Below are positions 1 to 7,862 of a stretch of DNA of 64,000 nt, piece by piece. Below the pieces are notes generated by a model, which saw nothing but the letters and a program-made list of their open reading frames with translations, searched no databases and was not told the DNA's origin. This stretch comes from DUPQ01 sp022706885 (GTDB lineage Bacteria; Bacillota; Clostridia; DUPQ01), in the NCBI GenBank assembly GCA_022706885.1, contig JAKJBR010000001.1, positions 124,001-188,000 on the forward strand, in the 5' to 3' direction. The position numbers and the translations under genes are program-made. Position 1 is the stretch's first letter. The number at the start of each line of letters is the position of its first letter.

Positions 1-130
1 TATGAGCAATTGCTCTGCCCATTCCCTGGCTGTCTATAATTGTGGCGCCGCCTATACCTTCTCTTAAAAATCCTGCAAGGATATCTTCCAAGCAACAGGT
101 TTCATTTAATACTATGAACAAAACGTACAT
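1..130 (-). CDS. small protein partnered with antiporter, possibly PII-like (3' end beyond window)
   Basis: An open frame starts at ATG 130 (minus) and runs off the left edge, giving 43 visible residues beginning MYVLFIVLNE. A ribosome binding site (AAGGGGTGA) lies just upstream and overlaps the stop codon of the antiporter gene, so the two are translationally coupled. The start of a beta strand followed by an amphipathic helix and the phrase GGATIIDSQGMGR is reminiscent of small PII-like proteins found beside CPA-type antiporters. That family assignment is inference from the context and fragment only. A regulatory role on the antiporter is plausible but not shown. Confidence 0.55.
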   Translation of the reverse strand, partial: MYVLFIVLNETCCLEDILAGFLREGIGGATIIDSQGMGRAIAH

Positions 131-134
131 AATC

Positions 135-1394
135 TCACCCCTTATCTATTATACATGATTCACTTTTTTGTGAAGATACTTTACTTTTCTTTTTGCCTTT
201 TCTGCGAGGCTTTCTGATCTTTTCTTCAATTCCTATCTCTCCCGCCTTCTTAAGCGCTATCTTTGCGAATATCGGTCCGCTTGTTTCATATATGAGAACG
301 GAGAACATGATAATGGTATTGATGGCTACCGCATAATCGGGAAGTTGCTGACGCACCAGTACCATAAGTCCTATGGATATGCCGCCTTGCGGAAGCAGTC
401 CCAAACCCAGATATTTTCTTACAGCAGGTTCGGCTTTCACCATGGCTGCACCTGCCCAGGCACCCGCTATTTTTCCTAAACCTCTTGCCAGAACATAGGC
501 AATACCCATCAGACCGACCGTTTTAAGTATCGAAAGATCCAAGCTTGCACCGGCAAGTGTAAAGAAGAGTATATATATCGGCGCCGCAAAGCTGTTTACC
601 GAATCAAATACTCTTATGGAGTTTTGCTGTATATTAACTAAAACCGTACCCATAACTATACAGGTAAGCAGCGGAGACATATTCAAAAGAAGAGAGATTC
701 CGGTCGCTACACCTATGGCTGCCAATGCTATTGCCTGAAGTTCGTCTCTTCCCGAGGCTTTTTGTGAAAGCCAGGATAATAATAAGCCCAACACGAAACC
801 GATACCGACAGATCCCGCTATTTCAATAAGAGGACCGAATATCATGGAAGCAACCGATAACTGCTGCTTATATGTAACAATCTTAGCAACCGACAAGGCA
901 ATACCGAATACCACTATTCCGAAGACATCATCAAGAGCTACTACGGGGAGAATGGTTCTTGTGAGCGGACCCTTGGCGTTATACTGCTTCATTACCAATA
1001 ATGTTGCTGCAGGAGCGGTAGCAGCCGACATGGAAGCAATTACTATACTGAATGCAAAAGGTTGTCTGAAAACAAAGAATAAAATGCAAAAAACCAATAA
1101 CACCGCACCTATTACTTCCATAAGAGTGATTATGAAAATGGATTTACCTATCTTTTTCATTTCTTTCAAGACAAATTCATTTCCTATACTGAAAGCAATA
1201 GCTGCCAATGCCAGTTCGTTTATAATGTTGAAGGATTGAACATCCGCGGGGCTAATAAAGTTAAAGAATGAAGGACCTAAAAGCAACCCGAATACCAGAT
1301 AGCCGGAAACATTAGGCAACTTGACCAGTCCGGCTACCCTTCCTCCTATTATTCCTACGACAAGAACAATAGCAATCTTCAGCAAAACATTCAT
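135..1394 (-). CDS. cation/proton antiporter, CPA2 (KefB-like) membrane domain
   Basis: The 419-residue protein is almost entirely hydrophobic, with about 12 predicted membrane spans. Typical Na+/H+ exchanger phrases are visible: GYLVFGLLLGPSFF near the N-terminus, SAATAPAATLL and ALDDVFGIVVFG in the middle (the paired small residues and aspartates of the ion site), and GISIGLMVLV near the end. The C-terminus is a short basic tail (KPRRKGKKKSK) with no RCK/TrkA domain, so nucleotide gating would have to come from a partner. The partner may be the small gene immediately downstream. It exchanges monovalent cations for protons across the cytoplasmic membrane; the ion cannot be told from sequence. 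Confidence 0.85.
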   Translation of the reverse strand: MNVLLKIAIVLVVGIIGGRVAGLVKLPNVSGYLVFGLLLGPSFFNFISPADVQSFNIINELALAAIAFSIGNEFVLKEMKKIGKSIFIITLMEVIGAVLLVFCILFFVFRQPFAFSIVIASMSAATAPAATLLVMKQYNAKGPLTRTILPVVALDDVFGIVVFGIALSVAKIVTYKQQLSVASMIFGPLIEIAGSVGIGFVLGLLLSWLSQKASGRDELQAIALAAIGVATGISLLLNMSPLLTCIVMGTVLVNIQQNSIRVFDSVNSFAAPIYILFFTLAGASLDLSILKTVGLMGIAYVLARGLGKIAGAWAGAAMVKAEPAVRKYLGLGLLPQGGISIGLMVLVRQQLPDYAVAINTIIMFSVLIYETSGPIFAKIALKKAGEIGIEEKIRKPRRKGKKKSKVSSQKSESCIIDKG

Positions 1395-1422
1395 ATAAGA
1401 CCTCCCACAGTATATATTTCAT

Positions 1423-1643
1423 ATGCAGTCCATCATGTTTTTTGGCAACAACTTAACAAAGCGCATAAAAATCATCATGTACTACATTGCTTGGTGCAAT
1501 CCTATGGGATTAGCTGTCGGGTTTGGGCCACCAAGCTGCCCATCTTATCCAGATTCACCCCTTTTCGGTTGGTTCCCCCACTATCAAAACAGATATTCGG
1601 ATATCCATAAAATAGTAACACAGAAAGCAGGTTAAGTCAATGA
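1423..1643 (+). other. unexplained intergenic stretch ending at a terminator
   Basis: The 330 bases between the antiporter start (1394) and the next gene end (1725) hold no convincing gene. A 70-codon frame (1423-1635) has no ribosome binding site and no recognisable family. Its composition (runs of C and G around 1510-1580) differs from the AT-rich spacer on both sides, and it stops directly before a plus-strand terminator-like hairpin. It could be a decayed gene or mobile-element remnant, or a small RNA. Nothing in it decides between these. Confidence 0.25.
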
Positions 1644-1672
1644 CGGAGCACTATTGGTGCTCTGTGCTTTTT
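1644..1672 (+). terminator. rho-independent terminator-like hairpin
   Basis: CGGAGCAC and GTGCTCTG pair over 8 bp (one G-T) around a 5-base loop, and the stem is followed by TGCTTTTT. It is oriented for plus-strand transcripts, yet no plus-strand gene precedes it within the window. The source could be the unexplained stretch just upstream. Confidence 0.6.
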
Positions 1673-1724
1673 ACAACATTTTTAAAGTTTCTTTCAATAA
1701 AAAAACACAAAATCCGCTCTATTT

Positions 1725-2807
1725 CTACTTTTCCAATTGAGCTAATACTTTAGCAACGGAATTGATTGTTGTGTCGCGATAACCGTAAAAGGTTAGAGAA
1801 TTAACACTATCATAGAACTCAAGAATAATGAATATTTTGTTATACCTGTATACTTCTGTTGACGGACGGCCGAAAACACAATCGGTAGTATAAACAAACC
1901 CGTTGTTGTCGTCTGTCAAATCGTCTACAAAGGTAATCTTTACCTTGTTGCCTTGGACAATACCTTGAGTATATTTTGTTAAAGCCAGATATTTACCGTA
2001 TTCTTTAACGGTTTCCTCCAATTCATCCATCAGATCTATTTCAAATAAAGGAATCTCGGACTTTGTATATTCTTTGAATTGACTTGTAATATTCTCTTTA
2101 TAGTACTCATTAAATGCTTCTTGTATATAGTCGAAATAAACAGGCATATGTATTTTAGGAATATAGAAACTGTCATCTTCATTATATGTATTCTTATCCA
2201 TCTCGGAATAGTTGTCTTTCAGCAATGATGAAAACTCCTTAATGAAATCGGTTTTCTCTTCTGCTGTGAGAGAGGGGTTATAGAACTCAAACACTACATA
2301 GCATTTTTTGTACTTATACATCGACATGGTGTATTTATCATTGTCGGAAGAATCAAAATATCTGGAATAAAGGCTGCATGTATTAGTGAACAAATATCCG
2401 CCGTTATCAAAAGTCTTATCCTGTACTATGCTTATGATAATCACATTGTTCTTTACTTTAATAATACCTTGAAGAAAATGAGCTACAGCCATTATTCTAC
2501 CATCATCAGTTATGCCGTCACCGTCATATCTGTTTGTTATCGGCATAAAAGGTTCCGACATGACCACAGTATATTCAAAAGGGTGTATCAACTGCTCTTT
2601 ATAATGTTCGTTTAGTATTTCTTCATATGCACCTACAACGGCAAGCTTGTACTTAACACTCAACTCATCATCCTCCTCAACATCATCGGTAACAACCGGA
2701 GGTGCGGAAATTTCTTCATTAGGGTTTGGTTGCACATTATTATTACAACCGACCAATATTAAGAGTGACAATAAAAGCAACAAAAACTTAAATCTCTTTT
2801 TCAACAT
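1725..2807 (-). CDS. lipoprotein with internally duplicated domain, function unknown
   Basis: The 360-residue protein starts with a lipoprotein signal peptide (MLKKRFKFLLLLL..., lipobox LVGC, lipidated Cys about residue 21) followed by an acidic linker. The mature part is two related copies of about 140 residues. EEILNEHYKEQ aligns with QEAFNEYYKEN, and LQGIIKVKNNVIIISIV aligns with TQGIVQGNKVKITFVDD. In both copies an FEFY or LEFYD strand comes near the end. ATG 2807 is preceded by AAGAGGTATGA. It lies 21 bases downstream of the YhhN gene on the same strand, so they probably form an operon. No known family was recognised. It is expected on the outer face of the membrane. Confidence 0.75.
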   Translation of the reverse strand: MLKKRFKFLLLLLSLLILVGCNNNVQPNPNEEISAPPVVTDDVEEDDELSVKYKLAVVGAYEEILNEHYKEQLIHPFEYTVVMSEPFMPITNRYDGDGITDDGRIMAVAHFLQGIIKVKNNVIIISIVQDKTFDNGGYLFTNTCSLYSRYFDSSDNDKYTMSMYKYKKCYVVFEFYNPSLTAEEKTDFIKEFSSLLKDNYSEMDKNTYNEDDSFYIPKIHMPVYFDYIQEAFNEYYKENITSQFKEYTKSEIPLFEIDLMDELEETVKEYGKYLALTKYTQGIVQGNKVKITFVDDLTDDNNGFVYTTDCVFGRPSTEVYRYNKIFIILEFYDSVNSLTFYGYRDTTINSVAKVLAQLEK

Positions 2808-2828
2808 TCATACCTCTTCTCTTAAAAA

Positions 2829-3512
2829 TCAGTACTTCATGAACATAAGGAATATACTGAATGCCAGCATTATCTGTCCCAAATAGTAGGTAACCAGGTT
2901 TAAGACACGAGCCCTTAATGTCCTGCCTTCGGTTAGAATACCGCGTGCTATCAGCCAGTCGGAAAACAGGAAAAGTACCGCACCCAGCACAACGGTGATA
3001 CCGTGATAAAAACCGAAAGGTTTTGCAAATGCCAGTGAAACGGCTTTTACCGTCATAAAAGATATAGCGCTGCTGTACAGCAACATAGGTATTTTAAGCT
3101 CTTTAGCATCGTAGTTCATAAACCTGTAAACGAGCAGGATAGAACCCTCAAGCCCTATAAAAAGCAGAATATCCAACCAGGTAATTGGAACCAATATGGA
3201 AAAAGATACTATATAGCAGATTTGCGCAATAAAGAAGAATGCCACCCCTATAAGAAAGCTGTTCTTTATCTTTACCTCACTGATAAGGAAGAAGTCACCG
3301 AATATGGAAAAGAAAAGACCTGCGCACAAAAACAGCGCGGTTGCAGTGTAATTGCCGGTAAGTATAACCGACACAACGGCTGTAGCAAAAAACATAATGC
3401 TCGGAGCCGTCTTGGTTATCTTCTCACGAGGATTTTCCTTGAATATAATGTGATACAGATAAACGCACAACATTATGAAAAAAATTGCCAAACAAATAAA
3501 TACACCTGTCAT
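2829..3512 (-). CDS. YhhN family membrane protein (lysoplasmalogenase-like)
   Basis: Translation from ATG 3512 gives 227 residues with about eight membrane spans. The pattern is that of YhhN/TMEM86 proteins: FFSIFGDFFL in the third span (conserved Asp), LFLFSDWLIA (second conserved Asp) and a final span after LVTYYLGQIML. This family includes vinyl-ether lysoplasmalogen hydrolases, which would fit an anaerobe with plasmalogen lipids. The start was set by the SD AGAGGTT 6 bases upstream. The open frame extends to 3854, but that extension lies over the divergent NUDIX gene and reads as a basic, low-quality sequence, so it was trimmed. Confidence 0.8.
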   Translation of the reverse strand: MTGVFICLAIFFIMLCVYLYHIIFKENPREKITKTAPSIMFFATAVVSVILTGNYTATALFLCAGLFFSIFGDFFLISEVKIKNSFLIGVAFFFIAQICYIVSFSILVPITWLDILLFIGLEGSILLVYRFMNYDAKELKIPMLLYSSAISFMTVKAVSLAFAKPFGFYHGITVVLGAVLFLFSDWLIARGILTEGRTLRARVLNLVTYYLGQIMLAFSIFLMFMKY

Positions 3513-3612
3513 ATTAACCTCTACCCAAATAGATTTTAACCTATACAGGCATATAAATGCAAATACTAAGCAAACTATTTTATATACACAATCATTTATA
3601 GAATCTTTTAGA

Positions 3613-3621
3613 TGGTATAAT
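3613..3621 (+). promoter_or_regulatory. extended -10 promoter for NUDIX-walJ-rlmH
   Basis: TGGTATAAT fits the extended -10 consensus TGnTATAAT. It lies 22 bases before the GTG start at 3643. No good -35 hexamer is present, as expected for extended -10 promoters. Confidence 0.5.
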
Positions 3622-3642
3622 GTATCGGTGAAGGTAAAGATT

Positions 3643-4179
3643 GTGGATATAAAAGAGAAAATAACGGATAGAAAAGTTATGTATAAAGGGAGAATTCTGG
3701 AGGTGGAAAAAGTAACCGCACTTCTTCCCGACGGAAAGGAAGTGTACCGGGATGTGATTCGGCACAGCGGTGCCTGTGCCATAGTGGCGCTGGACGAAGA
3801 TATGAACATCATACTGGAGAAGCAGTACAGGATTGCTTTTGACGATATTCTCATTGAATTACCTGCAGGAAAAAAAGAAGAGGGCGAAGAGCCTTTGCAG
3901 TGCGCTGTAAGAGAACTGGAAGAAGAAACCGGTTATGTAGCCGATAAAATGACTCATATGATTACGGTAGCATCATCACCGGGTTTTTCCGATGAAGTGG
4001 TGCATATATTTTTAGCGGAAGGTCTTACCCGGACACAAATGAAATGGGATCAGGAAGAGCGGTTGATAGTATGGAAAGAACCGCTATCCGATGCTAAAAA
4101 AATGGTTATGGAAGGCAAGATAAAAAACGGACTGGCGGTTGCAGGTATATTGACTGCATGTCAGCTAAAGGGGATATAA
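3643..4179 (+). CDS. NUDIX hydrolase, ADP-ribose pyrophosphatase type
   Basis: The 178-residue protein hydrolyses nucleoside diphosphates linked to another moiety, most likely ADP-ribose to AMP and ribose 5-phosphate. The NUDIX box is clear: ELPAGKKEEGEEPLQCAVRELEEETGY, read in two parts, with the metal-binding REL.EE core about residues 100-107. SSPGFSDEVVHIFLAEGL downstream is typical of the ADPRase branch. GTG 3643 is chosen because AAGG lies 8 bases upstream and homologues begin close to 'DIKEK...VMYKGRILEV'; the longer open frame runs into the divergent promoter region. Its TAATG stop/start overlap with walJ indicates coupling. Confidence 0.85.
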   Translation: MDIKEKITDRKVMYKGRILEVEKVTALLPDGKEVYRDVIRHSGACAIVALDEDMNIILEKQYRIAFDDILIELPAGKKEEGEEPLQCAVRELEEETGYVADKMTHMITVASSPGFSDEVVHIFLAEGLTRTQMKWDQEERLIVWKEPLSDAKKMVMEGKIKNGLAVAGILTACQLKGI

Positions 4180-4970
4180 TGATAAAATTTTGTCCTTTAT
4201 TCAGCGGAAGCAGCGGGAACGCTATTTATCTTAAATATAGGGATACATCGATACTGATAGATGCGGGGTTGTCTAAAAGAAAGATTACCCAGGCTATAGC
4301 GGATATCGGTGAAGATGCATCGGAATTGGATGCAATATTAATAACGCATGAACACTACGACCATATATCCGGTATAGGTGTTATGGAAAGAGGATATAAC
4401 ATACCTATATATGCAAATACCTCTACGTGGAAAGAAATGCCGAGAATATTCGGAATAATAAGAGAGGAAAACAAGAAAACATTTGAAACGGGAAAGAGAT
4501 TTATTATTAAAGATATAGAGATAATGCCTTTTTCCATACCGCATGATGCTGCCGATCCGGTAGGATTCAGTTTCTTTTTAGACTCAAAGAAAGTCACGTC
4601 AGTGACGGATATAGGACATCTTACTGAAAGCATAGCGGAAAACATCAAAGGCAGTGACCTGCTGTTATTGGAGTCCAATCATGATTTGGATATGCTCATA
4701 AACGGTCCCTATCCATGGCCGTTGAAGAAAAGAATAAGGGGAGAATTCGGTCATTTATGCAACAAGGACTGCGGAGATATAGTTGTTAAGTTCATAGAGT
4801 TCGGGCTAAAGACCGTTGTGCTCGGACATATGAGTGCACAGAACAATGTGCCTCAGCTGGCATATGATACCGTAAGGAAGTGCATAGAAGAGAACGGTTA
4901 TGTAATCGGCAAAGACATAAATCTGGATGTAGCTGTAAGGGAAGGCAATAACAGAGTGTTTTTATTATGA
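4179..4970 (+). CDS. walJ: MBL-fold metallohydrolase, WalJ/YycJ family
   Basis: The 263-residue beta-lactamase-fold protein begins FCPLFSGSSGNAIYL, the hallmark start of WalJ (YycJ). It carries the metal-binding motif THEHYDH, a later LLLESNHD and a GHMSAQN that supplies the distal His. Family members are proposed 5'-exonucleases involved in coordinating cell division with DNA replication. Start ATG 4179 overlaps the NUDIX stop (TAATG) and has AAAGGGG upstream. Its end overlaps the rlmH start (ATGA). The walJ-rlmH order matches many Bacillota, though here the WalRK two-component genes are absent. Confidence 0.88.
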   Translation: MIKFCPLFSGSSGNAIYLKYRDTSILIDAGLSKRKITQAIADIGEDASELDAILITHEHYDHISGIGVMERGYNIPIYANTSTWKEMPRIFGIIREENKKTFETGKRFIIKDIEIMPFSIPHDAADPVGFSFFLDSKKVTSVTDIGHLTESIAENIKGSDLLLLESNHDLDMLINGPYPWPLKKRIRGEFGHLCNKDCGDIVVKFIEFGLKTVVLGHMSAQNNVPQLAYDTVRKCIEENGYVIGKDINLDVAVREGNNRVFLL

Positions 4971-5425
4971 AGATAAATATAATCTGTGTGGGAAAATTAA
5001 AAGAAAAATATCTAATTGAAGCACAAGACGAGTATATTAAAAGACTGTCAAGGTTTTGTGATGTGAAGATAACGGAAGTAAGTGATGAAAAAGACGATAT
5101 TCCCGATGCCATGGAAAAAGAAGGAGCAAGAATACTGTCAAAAATTCAACCCAAAGACTATGTGATATGTCTTGCGATAGAAGGCATGAAATTTGACAGT
5201 GAAGCTTTTTCCGAGAAAATCATATCTGTATTTGATTTATCAAACCCCGTTATTGATTTCGTGATAGGAGGAAGCCTCGGTCTTTCGGACAGTGTAAAGA
5301 AAAGAGCGGATATGCTTCTGTCCTTTTCCGACATGACTTTTCCTCACCGGTTGATGAGAGTAATATTGTTAGAACAGCTATTCAGAGCATTCAAGATAGC
5401 AAACAATGAGAGTTATCATAAGTAG
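4967..5425 (+). CDS. rlmH: 23S rRNA pseudouridine-1915 N3-methyltransferase
   Basis: The 152-residue SPOUT methyltransferase is full length. It starts MKINIICVGKLKEKYL and ends with the knotted SAM-binding region: FVIGGSLGLSDSV, then LSFSDMTFPHRLMRVILLEQ and FKIANNESYHK. It methylates the pseudouridine at position 1915 in helix 69 of 23S rRNA within assembled 70S ribosomes. ATG overlaps the walJ stop by four bases. Confidence 0.95.
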   Translation: MKINIICVGKLKEKYLIEAQDEYIKRLSRFCDVKITEVSDEKDDIPDAMEKEGARILSKIQPKDYVICLAIEGMKFDSEAFSEKIISVFDLSNPVIDFVIGGSLGLSDSVKKRADMLLSFSDMTFPHRLMRVILLEQLFRAFKIANNESYHK

Positions 5426-5438
5426 AAGGATTTAAAAA

Positions 5439-5576
5439 ATGTTTAAACAAAGACCGCAGAATCAAAAGGATGAGAGCAAAGTATTTGAAGACTTATTATC
5501 AGCAAGTGAAAGCAGTATGGATTTCTGGTTTAATGATGTAGATGATGAGCAGTGGAATGATGAGAAAAACGATTAA
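5439..5576 (+). CDS. 45-residue acidic small protein downstream of rlmH
   Basis: ATG 5439 follows AGAAGGATTT (SD AAGG) 14 bases after rlmH and encodes 45 residues. It has a charged N-terminus (MFKQRPQNQKDESK) and a strongly acidic, Trp-containing C-terminus (FWFNDVDDEQWNDEKND). The EDLLSASESSMDFWFND segment looks like the short antitoxin-like or regulatory proteins of Clostridia, but no partner toxin is adjacent and I cannot name a family. Its coding status is supported by a second, decayed copy of the last 15 or so codons at 16495-16538, where the reading frame is kept except for an in-frame 15-base deletion. Confidence 0.6.
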   Translation: MFKQRPQNQKDESKVFEDLLSASESSMDFWFNDVDDEQWNDEKND

Positions 5577-5588
5577 ATAACTATTTAC

Positions 5589-5649
5589 ACTTCTTGAGAT
5601 ACGGTTTGTCAAGGGGATTTTTTACCCCTTACATTAAAACGCAAGAAGT
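5589..5649. repeat. nested inverted repeat at left edge of island
   Basis: ACTTCTTG (5589-5596) is inversely repeated as CAAGAAGT (5642-5649). Inside lies a second hairpin, AAGGGG with CCCCTT around ATTTTTTA (5611-5630). The outer left arm belongs to the pre-island sequence, so the outer pairing may be chance. The inner hairpin can act as a bidirectional terminator. Confidence 0.5.
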
Positions 5650-5689
5650 ATACAGTTGAGTATTTCGGTTCAATCTGACTCCAATGGTT

Positions 5690-6211
5690 TCATTCATGTG
5701 ATCTCAACGCTTCCTTCAGCATTGAATGGATGTTTAATGATTCCGGCAGATCATTCATGCCGCGATGCACCCATTCTTCTATAAGTCCGGAGATCATACC
5801 TGCGAGAAGAGCCCGTATATAGGCCACATTGTCATCTTCATCTGGTGAGGGGCCACAGCAATAGAATATGTGATCACGTAATAAATAAGTCAAGTTATTC
5901 TGATTAAGAAGGAGCAGCAGTTCCTTCTGTTTTTTAAATTCATCCAACAGTGACGGCCAGAAGTTTTCATAGAATTCCTTTTCCGGCTTTTGGGAAAACT
6001 CCTGCCACCATTCATTGGTACAGGCGGCGAGATACTTAACAAGAATATCCTGTTTGGAGTTGTAGTTTCTATAAAAAGAAACTCTGCCGACACAGGCTTT
6101 TTCACAAAGCTCCGTAACGGTGATTTTGTCAAATGACTTAGTTTTCATGAGGCCAATCAAGGCACTGGTAAGGCTTTCAAGTACAAATTCGTGTGATGTT
6201 ACTGCTTTCAT
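5690..6211 (-). CDS. TetR/AcrR family transcriptional regulator
   Basis: From ATG 6211 the protein has 173 residues. The N-terminal helix-turn-helix reads SFDKITVTELCEKACVGRVSFYRNY, the TetR signature, and is followed by the usual KQDIL helix. The C-terminal effector domain is short and resembles the TetR_C regions of DhaS-like regulators. It diverges from the transporter/esterase operon and almost certainly controls it in response to an imported aglycone, phenolic or sugar. The open frame continues to 6301, but that extension covers the operator region and lacks an SD. ATG 6211 has GGGGA 12 bases upstream, a slightly long spacing. Confidence 0.85.
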   Translation of the reverse strand: MKAVTSHEFVLESLTSALIGLMKTKSFDKITVTELCEKACVGRVSFYRNYNSKQDILVKYLAACTNEWWQEFSQKPEKEFYENFWPSLLDEFKKQKELLLLLNQNNLTYLLRDHIFYCCGPSPDEDDNVAYIRALLAGMISGLIEEWVHRGMNDLPESLNIHSMLKEALRSHE

Positions 6212-6213
6212 AG

Positions 6214-6318
6214 TGATACAAATTCCCCGTTTTGTTTCTTTTTTTGACGAAGCAATCCTTTCTCTTGATTTCAGGAAAAAGGATTGATACACTTGCACCA
6301 TGAAACAAATGTATCAGT
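6214..6318. promoter_or_regulatory. TetR operator candidate (repeated TGATACA half-sites)
   Basis: ATTGATACACTTG (6283-6295) is inversely repeated as CAAATGTATCAGT (6306-6318) with two mismatches and a 10-base spacer. A third TGATACA sits at 6214-6220 beside the regulator start. The sites lie between the divergent tetR and symporter genes, as expected for autoregulation plus operon control. Confidence 0.55.
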
Positions 6319-6348
6319 TGGCTGGGCGCTTGTCAAGCATAATATAAT
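6318..6348 (+). promoter_or_regulatory. promoter of the island operon
   Basis: A perfect -10 TATAAT (6343-6348) lies 14 bases before the symporter start. The best -35 is TTGGCT (6318-6323) with a long 19-base spacer. The right arm of the inverted repeat overlaps this -35, so a bound repressor would block it. Confidence 0.45.
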
Positions 6349-6362
6349 ATCGGGAGGTTTCT

Positions 6363-7844
6363 ATGAGAAGCAAGGAGAGCAAACCAAAAATCGATAAGTC
6401 TTTATGGCTTACAACAAAAAGCGAAAGAATCAACTACTATGTTGGCGATTTGGGGCGCACATTGGAGGGCTATATCGTCACGGCGTTTATGACGCTCTTT
6501 CTGTTATTTCAGGGAATCAACCTGATCTCGATTTCCGCGGCAATCCTGGTTGTCAAGGTCATCGATGCGCTCGACGACGTAATTTTCGGTTTCTTGATCG
6601 ACAAACTCAATATCAAAAAGAGCCGACTTTTTGGAAAAATAGCCGGTGAAGGCAAATACTTGCCTTGGTACCGCGCGACCTTCTTCCTGTTCCCGATTTT
6701 TACGGTCCTTTTCTTTCTTATGCCGCAGGGCGTGCCAAACGCCGTGAAGATCGGTTGGTTTATGGTGACCTATCTTCTGTATGATATCAGTTATACGCTT
6801 GTTGAGGTCCCCATGAACTCAATGATTGTGTCGCTGACGGACAACACCGAGGAGCGTAACTCAATCCTTCAGACGAAAGGCATCATCGGCGGCATTGCGA
6901 CGGTTTTAGCCGGCATCATCTGGACATTCCTTATTAGCGAACATGTAGGAATCTCCATAAGACTGGTTGCGATTGTTTCGTCTGTCATTTTCTTCTTCAT
7001 GATGCTACCGCTGGCGACAAAAGTGAAGGAACACAATACCGAACTGAAAAACACCGAGGACGAAAAGAGCACGGAGCGTTACAATTTCCGTGATATGATT
7101 AAATGCGTAAAGACAAACAAATACATGGCTGTCATCCTTCTCAGCACGCTTATTATGGGGGCTCTGGCGACGGGCAGTTCTCTCGGAACCTATGCGTCAT
7201 ACTATCTGTACGGTGACTCGATGATTCTTATCATTCCAATCGCGATCGCCTTTATCCCTCAGCTGATTGCCCAGCTCAATACCGATAAGTTATGCCGCAA
7301 ATTCGGAAAGAAAAAGGTTTATATGGTCTGCGGGTTGACCGCAGCTCTAATCTACGGTTCTATTTTCTTTGCCGGTTACAACAATTTTGTCGTTATTACA
7401 ATCCTGCTGGTGCTGCAGGCTGCGCCGGGCAATGTTGCCAATATCGCAAAGACTTTTTTCACTCCGGATACGATTGAGTATACGCGCTATAAGACCGGAA
7501 AAGACTGCTCGGGGATTTTCTTCTCCCTCAATGCGTTCGTTAACAAGTTAACGACAAGCATCGCTTCTTCTTTGGGCGTGTTCATCCTGGGGCTTTCCGA
7601 ATGGATTACTGTTGAGGCAGACAGCTTTGAGGAGCTTGCCGAGCTCAATGTAGTGCAGACCCAGAGTGCACTGGACACTCTTTGGATTGTCTTTATGCTG
7701 ATTCCCGCACTTGGCACACTGCTGAGCGTTGTGGTTATGGCATTCTATAAGCTGAAGGATGACGACGCAAAACTTATGGCTCAATGTAATGCCGGTGAGA
7801 TTAGCCGCGAGGAATGCGAGACCAGATTGTCGCGGAAATACTGA
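6363..7844 (+). CDS. GPH-family sugar:cation symporter (MFS)
   Basis: The 493-residue protein has about 12 membrane spans. The N-terminal phrase RINYYVGDLGRTLEGYIVTAFM and the DALDDVIFGFLIDK loop (a conserved Asp in TM2 and the following loop) are typical of the glycoside-pentoside-hexuronide:cation symporter family. YDISYTLVEVPMNSMI and a second-half EYTRYKTGKDCSGIFFSLNAF also match that family. It is the first operon gene and presumably imports the glycoside or acylated glycoside acted on by the downstream enzymes, none of which has a signal peptide. SD GGGAGG lies 6 bases before ATG. Confidence 0.9.
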   Translation: MRSKESKPKIDKSLWLTTKSERINYYVGDLGRTLEGYIVTAFMTLFLLFQGINLISISAAILVVKVIDALDDVIFGFLIDKLNIKKSRLFGKIAGEGKYLPWYRATFFLFPIFTVLFFLMPQGVPNAVKIGWFMVTYLLYDISYTLVEVPMNSMIVSLTDNTEERNSILQTKGIIGGIATVLAGIIWTFLISEHVGISIRLVAIVSSVIFFFMMLPLATKVKEHNTELKNTEDEKSTERYNFRDMIKCVKTNKYMAVILLSTLIMGALATGSSLGTYASYYLYGDSMILIIPIAIAFIPQLIAQLNTDKLCRKFGKKKVYMVCGLTAALIYGSIFFAGYNNFVVITILLVLQAAPGNVANIAKTFFTPDTIEYTRYKTGKDCSGIFFSLNAFVNKLTTSIASSLGVFILGLSEWITVEADSFEELAELNVVQTQSALDTLWIVFMLIPALGTLLSVVVMAFYKLKDDDAKLMAQCNAGEISREECETRLSRKY

Positions 7845-7862
7845 AAAACAGGAGACTGTATC

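Noticed and set aside
3513..3854. N-terminal extension of the YhhN gene
   Set aside because: It overlaps the divergent promoter and the NUDIX coding region, and an SD-preceded ATG at 3512 gives the normal family length.
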